Part shown: positions 46,630 to 55,702 of the stretch, one piece after another | Layout: every line of letters starts with the position of its first letter | Position numbering within the stretch: the first letter of the stretch is position 1 | From: Arabidopsis thaliana | Lineage: Eukaryota; Streptophyta; Magnoliopsida; Brassicales; Brassicaceae | Length of the DNA: 64,000 bases | Direction of reading: 5' to 3' | Assembly: GCF_000001735.4 (NCBI RefSeq) | Contig: NC_003075.7 | Coordinates: forward strand, 5,643,001 to 5,707,000 | Program-made: the position numbers and the translations under genes | The notes under the pieces: generated by a model | What the model was told of the DNA's origin: nothing | Databases searched by the model: none | What the model saw: the letters and a program-made list of their open reading frames with translations, nothing else

Positions 46630-47247
46630 ATGGTTAACCCGACTCTTCCCGACGATTTGCTCTCGAAGATAGCTAAGAACCTGGTTGACCAATGCTGGTC
46701 CGACCTTGGTCCACTGGTACGATCCGGCACTCGTGGAAGAGACATTGTCTACCGTCCGGATGTCCTCAAAGATGTCAATATTCTCACCTTGTGTAACTCG
46801 CCCGATGACTTCCAAGCTGGAGGGGGCCACAATCCCTCCGGATCCGCTGATGAAGGCCGACATCGACCATTTTTCTTACGGTGTTTTGCAGCTAATAATC
46901 CCACGGTCGTGTATTACGAAGGTATTCGTGTTCTAACGCATGAACGAAACATCAATGGAGCCATCAGGCTCTTACAGCGTCATGCTCCAGTACGAGCAAA
47001 TGCAACACTTGCATGCGCCATTGTATTCATATATGCTGGGTATGATTATATGGGCGGCTTGTTTCTACAGCTCTTCACCCGCAACCATTATCCATTGGAC
47101 TCGGTTGCCACTCGAGTTTTGGGTGATGAGTTCATCGAGGAAATAAAGAAGTTTGACCCTCCATACAGCAATACATATGGTCCTACGTTCTCTTATCCTA
47201 CCAGCCATGGAATTAGTATGCCTCCTTGCGCCATATATTGTTGGTGA
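46630..47247 (+). CDS. F-box-like/SEL1-like protein copy 1 in the MULE
   Basis: An ATG at 46630 aligns with the start of the paralogue at 47612 (MVNPTLPDDLLSKIAKNLVD versus MPNPNIPDDLLAKIAKKMAD). 205 aa. The LPDDLLxKIA start fits a plant F-box. A repeat-like body follows (YEGIRVLTHERNINGAIRLL, then ANATLACAIVFIYAGYDYMGG), as in the Arabidopsis At2g35280-type F-box family. The usual C-terminal Cys-rich tail is missing here and appears instead at 48820-49048. A longer in-frame ORF begins at 46531, but conservation favours 46630. Host-gene capture by the MULE, followed by duplication, is the likely origin. Confidence 0.65.
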   Translation: MVNPTLPDDLLSKIAKNLVDQCWSDLGPLVRSGTRGRDIVYRPDVLKDVNILTLCNSPDDFQAGGGHNPSGSADEGRHRPFFLRCFAANNPTVVYYEGIRVLTHERNINGAIRLLQRHAPVRANATLACAIVFIYAGYDYMGGLFLQLFTRNHYPLDSVATRVLGDEFIEEIKKFDPPYSNTYGPTFSYPTSHGISMPPCAIYCW

Positions 47248-47256
47248 TATTTATGA

Positions 47257-47405
47257 ATGGACGTACACTGATAGTACACTACAGCGTACACTGTTTGTTG
47301 GGTAAATGTAGAAATGTAAATGTGGACGTACACTACAACGTACACTGTTTGTTGGGCAAATGTAGAAATGTAAATTTGGACGTACACTAAAACGTACACG
47401 TCTAG
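47257..47405. repeat. Tandem repeat rich in CGTACAC
   Basis: Two to three units of about 63 bp containing GTGGACGTACACTACAACGT and ACTGTTTGTTGGG. Seven CGTACAC/AGTACAC half sites occur in 150 bp between the two F-box-like copies. Confidence 0.8.
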
Positions 47406-47611
47406 TTTTAAGCTGTTATTAAAAAGAGGTTGCTCATAACAACAATAACAAATTATATATGGAATACTATTACGTTGATTTGACAATATGAATACACATC
47501 ATCACTTAATACCTTTGCAATAAATACAACCATAACTTACCCAACCATATCTTCAATGAAGCTTATTTAAGTGTTGGAATTTCATTTGGTTGAAACACCT
47601 TACTCCTAAAT

Positions 47612-48313
47612 ATGCCAAACCCAAATATTCCTGATGATTTGCTTGCGAAGATAGCCAAGAAAATGGCTGACAAATGTTGGTGGTACCTCGGACCTATGTT
47701 GAAATCCGGTCCTCGTGGGAGAGACATTGTCTACCGTCCGGATGTCCTCAAAGATGCAAACATTTTCAGCATGTGCGACGATCCCGACGACTTCTACGCG
47801 GCAGGCCACGATCCAAATGACATCAACTCCGAAGGTCGCTATAGACCCTTCTTCAAACGGTGCTTACAAGCTGGTAACCCCACGGCTATTTACCATGAAG
47901 GACTGCGTCTCGTTACACATGAGTCTGACATTCAGGGAGCTATCCTACACTTAGAGCGAATTGCCCCAAGGAACGCCGCTGCAACCCTTGCATGCGCAAT
48001 TCTTTACATATGTGCTGGTAATTCTCACATGGGTGGTGTCTACCTTCGGCTATTCGGAAGCAACCATTATGCTTTTGAATCGGAGGAGGCACGTGACATT
48101 TGTGAGGAGGCGCTAGAAGATATAAAGAAATATGGTAATACTTTAAAATACACATACGCTAACAGTTTTTCATACCTGGAATGTGGTGATGTAAACACTC
48201 TAGAAGTGACCTCTATCACACTCTCATCAATAACTCTATTAGACGTACACGGTTCCCGAGCAACGTACTCAATTGATTTGGCAGATAAAATAAGTAAGTT
48301 AATGTTTATTTGA
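47612..48313 (+). CDS. F-box-like/SEL1-like protein copy 2 in the MULE
   Basis: 233 aa from MPNPNIPDDLLAKIAKKMAD. It shares RSGxRGRDIVYRPDVLKDxN-type sequence and the YRPFFKRCLQAGNPTAIYHE and LACAILYICAGNSHMGG segments with copy 1. The last 45 residues (after LECGDVN) are unrelated, so the C-terminus has been replaced or run into non-coding DNA, where GACGTACACGG motifs also lie (48243, 48440). Function unknown; F-box proteins of the family would act as SCF substrate adaptors. Confidence 0.65.
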   Translation: MPNPNIPDDLLAKIAKKMADKCWWYLGPMLKSGPRGRDIVYRPDVLKDANIFSMCDDPDDFYAAGHDPNDINSEGRYRPFFKRCLQAGNPTAIYHEGLRLVTHESDIQGAILHLERIAPRNAAATLACAILYICAGNSHMGGVYLRLFGSNHYAFESEEARDICEEALEDIKKYGNTLKYTYANSFSYLECGDVNTLEVTSITLSSITLLDVHGSRATYSIDLADKISKLMFI

Positions 48314-48631
48314 AAAAATTGTTAGTAAATGCGTTGACCCCTAATATAGCACTATACATGAAGCCATATCGTTCCACTTATATGCAATACAAACAGACGT
48401 CAACTCAACCTTCTGTCAGAAAACGTAATGAGTATTTTATAGACGTACACGGCGCGATTATGAGAGGTACACAGTAGTTTGTTTAATTTAAAAGTTACTA
48501 ATATAATGCACTAAATATACATCCACGTCACCCACCCACTTACATTGATGGTTATTCTCCTCTTTAAAACTCATGTCAAACACACTTAGTTGAATACACG
48601 AATCCGTCTAAACCTCCTCGTTTGAAAAACA

Positions 48632-49048
48632 ATGCCTTTCCTACCTCCGCTAACCCCTCCAACCGAGTTGTACCTAGGAATCCAATTGCCAAACCCCATA
48701 AGCATACTTGTCAACTACCTCCCCGTCAGCCAGACTCCCATAGAGACGCTAAGGAACTTAGTCTACAGTTGTGACATCAACACCCTTGCAATCGATGAAT
48801 TCATGACGTTGTGACATCAACACCCTTGAAAAGTTCTGGGAAATGACACCCACCCTTGAAGCTGGCCACGCGGTTGCAGAGATGGTGATGTATCACATCA
48901 GCCAGCTTCACACTGAAAATGCTGGCCGCTGGGAAAGGTCTTGGAGGTTTGTCCACCCGCCGAGTTGCGTAGGGCAATGCACGTTCCATCATGGCTGCAG
49001 GGTTTGTTTTTTCTACTGGTACGCCAGGGAGATTGCTATATTCTACTA
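48632..49048 (+). pseudogene. F-box-like copy 3, C-terminal Cys-rich part, frameshifted
   Basis: MPFLPPLTPPTELYLGIQLP runs to a stop at 48814. A second frame then reads EKFWEMTPTLEAGHAVAEMV to WRFVHPPSCVGQCTFHHGCR and FFYWYAREIAIFY, the zinc-binding-like tail of the same F-box family. A direct repeat GTTGTGACATCAACACCCTT at 48768 and 48808 marks a 40-bp duplication that shifts the frame. Removing it would give one continuous frame, so the break is probably secondary. Confidence 0.6.
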
Positions 49049-49059
49049 AAAGCAAAGCT

Positions 49060-49637
49060 GCTAAGGTCTAAGCTACTCTACTCGGCTCTACTCTCAAGTC
49101 TTTTGGTATGACGGATGCACACATATTTTGCAACACATGTGTATGTTTCGTTGAAAAAATTATGTTTTTTGAATCGTTCCAGTTTATTTATCTTATGAAT
49201 TTCCCTTTATATAAACTGCCTGTCCTTTTTACATTTCTGGCTTTTGAATGAATTACCACTTTAAGTATTACTAGATGTCTTCGTGTACGTACACTATATA
49301 GTACATTAAACTTGGGTTATCGTACATTGGGAAATTGCGTACACAACATAAGTATAAATCTAATAGTTTTTGATGTTGAAGGCACCAAAACTAATATACG
49401 TACACGATAGCGTACACCAGAAACTATACGTACATTGCGAGAGGATTTGAACAATAAAACAAGGCACGTACATAAAACAACAAATTAGATTAACATTTAA
49501 ACGGAAACAGGAAACAACAACGACTGAAATGTAGTTTGGTTCTTATGGAAACAACAACAACAACTGGGAAAGAAAACTTAATTGAAATGTAGTCTTATAT
49601 TATATTAAAACAGAGAATAATGGTTCATTCCCTCTAG
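49060..49637. other. MULE spacer rich in CGTACA
   Basis: Non-coding, between convergent genes. It contains TGTACGTACA at 49284-49293 and at least six further CGTACA/CGTACAC sites (49320-49470). Confidence 0.7.
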
Positions 49638-50586
49638 CTAAAAAAACACCATCGCGATATCCGCAACTTCTGGTCTGTCCGGATTGGCAACCACCTTTGA
49701 AATAGCACCATGGCTCTCAAGCTTCGGGTTAGACAGTTCGGTTAAACGCCAAAAGCTAAGTGCGACAACAAAATTTCCCTTACCCAAACTCTGAAAGTAA
49801 CCATCCAAGTACTCCGCCTGTTGATTGCGGGCTTCGCACTCCAAGACTTCATTGCTACGTTAGAAATAAGGACAGTTAGCGTTTAGAGTGACATTGTAAA
49901 TAAAACAAATGAAAAGAACACTTACTATCTATCTTTTATCTTGAAACTCAGTTTGAGACCGTAATAGTCTATAGTCAATCCGCCAACATCAACCAACGCT
50001 CCAACGACATCTAGATGATGGAGAAACAAAGATAATAAACAAAAGTTTTCAAAAATGTAATAAATGAAGCATCGGAGTTATTCCTCCTCACCGACTAAAA
50101 CGTTCTTGTAAGCAGATTTCTCCAAAATGTAGTCGAAGGGAGTGAAATCGAAATCTGGAACTGGTGGTGATCTCGGTGGGGCCTGAACGACGATGGTCCG
50201 ATCCATAAACAGTATGCCGTATTCATGCTTTGTTGCTCTGACTGAGTCAGTTGACTTACGGACCAAGAAAGAGGTGATCGTCTTCCACTCATTTTCAACG
50301 AATCGGTCTCCGTAAAACGGAGCAAGGCGACGATCAACGGTGGCCTCAATACGGTTATTCTTTACATACAGAACATGATAGTAGACAGTTTAATATACAA
50401 GTTAAGCGAATGAACGAGAAAAACACATAATGATTCGACGGAAATTACCGCGTAATCTGCCAGGATAAGGCCGAGTTCGAAGACGTTTGGCGATATAACC
50501 TTCTTGAAGACTCTCACGACAAAGACATAAATTCGCCACCCAGTGATCAGAGGAGACAATTCTGAGACCATATGAAACCCCTCCAT
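49638..50586 (-). CDS. RPA1/OB-fold-like (DUF223) protein in the MULE
   Basis: Four exons, 50449-50586, 50092-50359, 49926-50010 and 49638-49854, with GT-AG introns. They join to 708 bases, 235 aa, no lesion. MVSELSPLITGWRIYVFVVR, FELGLILADYA and NRIEATVDRRLAPFYGDRF match the first OB-fold of plant replication protein A 70-kDa-like (DUF223) proteins, here single-stranded-DNA-binding-like. An upstream in-frame ATG at 50658 is possible. RPA-like genes occur inside Arabidopsis MULEs and Helitrons. The intact frame stands out against the damaged neighbours. Role in transposition not known. Confidence 0.72.
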
Positions 50587-50659
50587 CTCACGGATAGCAA
50601 GAACAAGCGAATCGAAAGACAAAAAAAAATTTTGTGAATGATATAACTGTCGGCACAAG

Positions 50660-51168
50660 AAATGGGTTTAGAATGAGGATTGTGGATAAAATTAAGGAAG
50701 GGAGGAGACTTAAATAGAGGAAATCTGGAACGGCTACAGTTATTAATGCGGTTCCAACTACACTTGATTCAAATTTTTGGTAATAGCCTGGTAACCGTCA
50801 TATAGGGTAATTATAACGTTGATTTGACAATAAACAGCAACAGTTACGTCATTTCCATTAAATACCAACACAACCACAATATACCCAACCATGTCTCCAA
50901 CTCCGTTCATTTAAGAGGGGGAATAAGTTAGATTTTCAAAAAACTTATTTCAAATTACTCAAAATATTGAGCAACCACCTCTATGTACCCTTATTACATG
51001 AACTTTAACACGTACACAGACAAAAACGTACATAGTTATACGAACGTAGAGTTTAAACGTACGTACACAACGTACATAGTTACAGGTGGATTATATATAA
51101 ACTTACGTACACCGAGAAAACACAGAAGCGTACACTATATTGGCCGGCTCAGAAACTTGTCACCAGAA
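50660..51168. other. MULE spacer between OB-fold gene and transposase
   Basis: Non-coding. It contains at least six CGTACA/CGTACAC sites in 51008-51140, including CGTACGTACAC at about 51058. Confidence 0.65.
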
Positions 51169-53994
51169 CTAGATTGGATTTTTGCACGTCTTCTTGTTAT
51201 GACCTGCTTGTCGACAGCGTGAGCACTGATTTGGTAAAAGTCTTTTCTGTCTCTTTTTCTGAAGTGAAGTACACAGGAAGTTAAAAATCTCTGCATGGTA
51301 ATACTCAAAATACAAGTAGATGAATGAACGATGTTAGTACATACCCGGTTTTCACCTCTAGATGGGATCCTTTTGGACAGTGGTCTTCCTGGTGGCCGTC
51401 TACTGTATGGAGGAATGAGTATCAAATCCACTATATGTTGTGGGATGACAACATCTTTCGGATCCGCGATAGGTAGGATTGGTTCTTGGAAAGAATCAGA
51501 AAACGTTTGAAGGCCATACCACCATCCGACACAAGACTTCGGATCAATTCCATGCTCGATTGCAGCTGCTAGAGCGTGTTCACATGGGATTCTTAGCTTG
51601 GTGTACCTAAGACACGTACACGTACACTGGTCCAGAACGACATGAAAATGCTCACCGGATTTACTTGTCACTTGATAGCTCCACGGTCCAAACATCTTCA
51701 CAGCGTATTTACCTGACGCAGGCAACTCTTGTAGAAATCTCTCATCAACCTCAGGTGTCACAGAAGATTTGCACCAAGCAACTTTCTTCCTCCTCGATGC
51801 GAACCATCGCATTAGGACATCCCGAATGAACTCGATCATGTAAACAATCGGATAAGTTTTTGCTTTTGTTAACACATGATTCATGGACTCAGAGTTGTTG
51901 CTAGACATGATATTGTAGTGTTTTCCTCTACAGTGAACTCTTGTCCAATGCTCAAATCCTATGTCCTCTAGGTATTTTGCGCATTTAGCACTCTTTTCCC
52001 TTAACAGTCCAAAATATTTCTCGAAATCCCTAACCCTATAAGCTTTGGCAGCGCTAAAAAATAAAGCAGACACACCAAACTTACCATAATAGGTGGAGAG
52101 GTTTCGCTCAAGGTGAACAGCACATGCTCCATGATGCGCTCTCGGGTAAACAACACTTAGGCCTTTGTATATAGATGAATGTCTGTCCGAGACAATCCTT
52201 AAATCGTCACTGTCTGGAACAATCTCAGCTAACTTTTCAAAAACCATGTCCAAGAAGCATCGGTCTCACCATCAACAACACCAAAAGCTATTGGGAATAT
52301 TTGGAAGTTCCCATCTTGGGCACATGCAATAAGGAGACATCCTTTGTAAGGTCCGACTAGTTGCGTTCCATCTACCACAATTACCTTCCTCATATATATC
52401 AGACCTTTGATAGAAGCGCCAAGAGAGACAAAGACATACTTGAAGCGCTGCTTACCATCATCTTCTGGTGTATAGTGTAGGTGTGTTATTGTACCCGGAT
52501 TAGCTAATTGGAGAAGATACAGATAGGTCGGCAAAAACCTGTAATTTGCTATCTCATCCCCCCTTACATTTTCCACTGCAACCTCTTTTGCTCTCCAAGC
52601 GGTAGAATATGAAATCCGCACATTCAGATCATTTAGGAGCAGCTGTGGTAAATCGACAGCTTGCGGCCCACCCTGCGTAGAACTGTATCTGCTCCTCACA
52701 ACTTCTCCGAGGAGCTTATAATTAGCATGTTTATTGTAGTTCTTCCGAGAGTCGATGTTACACGTATGTGTCGTAGCATACGAAGTGATTTTGAAACTTT
52801 CTGAATCCTTCACGATGCGAGCAGTCAAATGCCATGGACAAGTCTCATCAACGCACACCATCTTCAATGTTTTAGGACATGACTTAGGTTGCTTGAAGCA
52901 AAAGCATTGCTTTATCGCTTGAAGATACATTGTTTGTTGCAGGACTTTTCTATTCTTAAAAACACTTCCAACAAACAAAGTTTCGCCTGTTGTGCTGATT
53001 TCAACCTGTGTCTCATCAGCTCGAAAATTGAGTAAGTCATCAAACACAGGAGCAGCATCGTTACCGAGATTCGCCAACTCGCCACCATGTAACTTAGGAA
53101 ATTCATTATACACTTGGTAAGCCTCAGCTGCGGTAACTACCCCATTATCATTCAGTGTCCCAGTTGAGGAAGCTCCAATACCGTCGATCACTTCATCCCC
53201 GGTGACTTCGTCTATACAAATAAGATTGGAATCCCTTTGCCCTTCGCAGCGTGTACCGTAACCCAATGGAGAAATTGTTTCTTCGCCAGGTACACTAAGA
53301 CCAGTGTACGTACACGTTTCCAAGAGACGACTGAATTCCCCTGTATCTCCGCCATGTACACTAACACCCGTGTACGTACACGTTTCCAATAAACGACTGA
53401 ATTCCCTAGATGTTGAGCAGTCTGTTGAGTGAGGCTGACGTCTTCCTCAAGATTTCCTTGTACATATTCTTCTACTATTACATCGTTCCACTTGTTGTAA
53501 TCGTATTCTTCGCCAATACCTTCACTACCGTCTGTGGTAGGATACAGGGTACTTCCCCCAATAGATCCATCCACACAAAGATAATCATCACACCCATCAT
53601 CATCTTCGTTGCCCTCCTCCACTTCATCCTCTTCTGTTGTATCGTCTTCAACATCGGCTTGCTCCTCTGCATCCTCATTATTTTCATCAACATTTGTAGC
53701 ACTATCAAACACACGGTCACTTTCAGAAACTTCACCATGAGACCTAGAGACAGTATTCCCGAACGCCTTCACTGTATTATTGAAAGAGACGAACAAGTTG
53801 AGAGAAAGATACCCACCACGAACCAAAAAAAACGTTTCGAGACCCATCTGACTGTCAATGTATACAGGAGGGCGTTTAGTATCTATCAGCACTGACATTT
53901 CTCCCGGCATCCAGTAGCTAATTATGGGATTGATCTCGGTGGACTTCAAACTGAAAGCCTCTCGGAGTGTACGGACAAAGTCCGTGTACGTCAT
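51169..53994 (-). pseudogene. MURA-type MULE transposase
   Basis: Starts MTYTDFVRTLREAFSLKSTE (53994); an N-terminal domain and acidic linker follow, then DETCPWHLTARIVKDSESFK (MuDR zinc domain). The DDE core has IVVDGTQLVGPYKG (first Asp, about 52375) and RIVSDRHSSIYKG (second Asp, about 52185), followed by CAVHLERNL. A SWIM finger (CTCTCLRYTKLRIPCEHALA, about 51620) and, after an intron (51259-51344), a zinc knuckle CSRCRQAGHNKKTC close it at 51169. About 900 aa. Lesions: a frame change near 53400 and a 1-base loss in a T-run near 52240. A 66-bp tandem duplication (about 53290-53420) repeats GEFSRLLETCTYTG, whose codons contain TGTACGTACA. Confidence 0.88.
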
Positions 53995-54847
53995 GGTTTC
54001 CTAAACGCGTACACAACGACCAAAGATGCCTTCCTCAGGTTCAAATTTCCATTCTCCTTCTTTGCATTTCCACTCACCGACCATAGTAAATACGGGAATA
54101 TCCATAACCCACCTGCATCATAAATTCAGGAGACACACATTAAATGCAACTGAAAAATACTATACATATAAAAAACAAATGGAATATCGATACTACACAT
54201 TTATAAACCTAAATACCAATTATCATTTGACTATTTTAAACAAACAAATATAGATTTTGCAAATTTTCTGATAAAAAAATGGAGTTCGAACACAATCAAG
54301 ACCCTAATATGACATAACAAAAAACTTCTTAAAAGAACTTCATTACTTACACGAGCAATGCTTATTTTGGCTCCAAACTTGGTACAAAAACAAGATCAAC
54401 ACTTCTTCAGCAGCAATGTACGTTCTCAATAATTCTTTGTTCCTGGGTTCATCTTCTTTATCTCAACAATTTTTTTATTAATTATTATCAATAATTTTTT
54501 TAATATTATTTGATGTAATGATGATTTTGCATTAATTGTTACAATAGTCACATCTAAACTTTTTGAGGGCATTAAATGTTGATGTCACTTCGGAATAATG
54601 GAAATAATCTCACTTGTAACGGAACCGAATCGCGTCAACGTGAAACAAAAAATCTTCAACTGAACCGGAACAGTATACGTAACTAAACCTGCTAAACTAA
54701 ACCGTACATTTCAACAGTTACTAAGAGAGAAGCGCAAGGGCAGAAGCGTCATTTTGCAGGCGAAAAGACAAATGGTGAAAACCACATTTGACTTTGACAA
54801 TCCATGAAAATAAAACATGGTCAATGGGTGTGGCCTGCAATTTACCC
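53995..54847. other. MULE right subterminal region
   Basis: Non-coding 5' flank of the transposase with one CGCGTACACAAC site (54007) and AACCG-rich words near 54610-54700. It ends at the target duplication 54848-54857. Confidence 0.6.
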
Positions 54848-55616
54848 ATATGAATAAGGTACTCAACGTAGACATTGAAGCCTCTTCCGCAAAACATGAC
54901 CAAGCTAGGGTTTCCAAAGACGAGATTGGCTTGTTCTCCAAGAAATTCCTTTGTCGTCACGGTCTTAACCTATTCGGAACAGCTACCACATGGTTCCTCC
55001 TCGACATCGTTTTCTACAGCCAAAACTAGTTCCAGAAGGATAGCTTCACCACCTTTGGATGGTTACCTTCGGCTAAAACCATGAACGCACTCCAGGAGCT
55101 CTTCATGATCGTCAGGGCTCAAACCATAATCGCTTGTTGCAGTACAGTTCCTGGTTACATTGCCACTATAGTTTAATCGACAGACTGGGACGTTACTGGA
55201 TTCAGATCATTGGATTCGGCATGATGACTGTTTTCATGTTGGTTTTAGCCGTACCGTACCACCATTGGACTTTACCAGCTAACCGGATTGGTTTTGTGAT
55301 TTTCTACTCTTTCACCTTTTTCTTTTCCAATTTTGGACCTAATGCAACTACGTTCATTGTCCCGGCTGAGATTTTTCCGGCGAGGATTAGGTCGACTTGT
55401 CACGGTATCTCCGCGGCGTCAGGTAAAGCCGGTGCAATGGTCGGTTCTTTCGGGTTTGCTGCTTTGGTTAAGGCTTTAGGTATGAGTAAGACGTTATACA
55501 TTTTGCTGGCTTGCTGATCACGAAATTTGCAATTCTGGAGCCTAAGGGGATATCGCTTGAGGAGCTTACCGGAGAAACTAAACCGGAGAGAGTTAAGGAG
55601 AAGATTGGTGTTTAGA
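54848..55616 (+). pseudogene. Pht1 phosphate transporter, 3' half
   Basis: Resumes at MNKVLNVDIEASSAKHDQAR and runs through [67 protein letters not shown] and [20 protein letters not shown] to the C-terminal ISLEELTGETKPERVKEKIG. Lesions: TAG at about 55027 where Leu is expected, a frameshift near 55140-55170, and a deletion of roughly 20 codons after TLYILLAC (about 55515). The C-terminus resembles Pht1;8/Pht1;9-type sequences, the middle other Pht1 members. Joined to 40124-40901 it gives a nearly full-length transporter. Confidence 0.9.
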
Positions 55617-55702
55617 TTTTTATTTTCGTTTTTGTTTTGCTTCATTCTCGCCTTTTGTTAGGATTTGTCAGATTTTTAGATCTTTCACTCTTTTAGATAA
55701 TA

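Larger units (their letters stand above)
40892..54857. mobile_element. 13.9-kb VANDAL/Kaonashi-like MULE in Pht1
   Basis: The element is 40902-54847. Its boundaries are set by the interrupted gene and by a perfect 10-bp repeat ATATGAATAA at 40892-40901 and 54848-54857, present once in an intact Pht1 frame. Ends AGAAATTTTCACAG and (reverse complement) GGGTAAATTGCAG show only short similarity, so no long TIRs exist, as in VANDAL and Kaonashi MULEs. Contents: a DUF1985-Ulp1 gene, three F-box-like copies, an OB-fold gene and a MURA transposase. Palindromes TGTACGTACA are scattered throughout. Confidence 0.88.

Noticed and set aside
53410-53895. 161-codon plus-strand ORF
   Set aside because: Antisense shadow of the acidic linker of the transposase; Ile/Phe-rich with no domain.
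40902-54847. Long terminal inverted repeats for the large MULE
   Set aside because: Comparing both ends shows only about a dozen loosely similar bases; the borders rest on the split gene and the 10-bp duplication.
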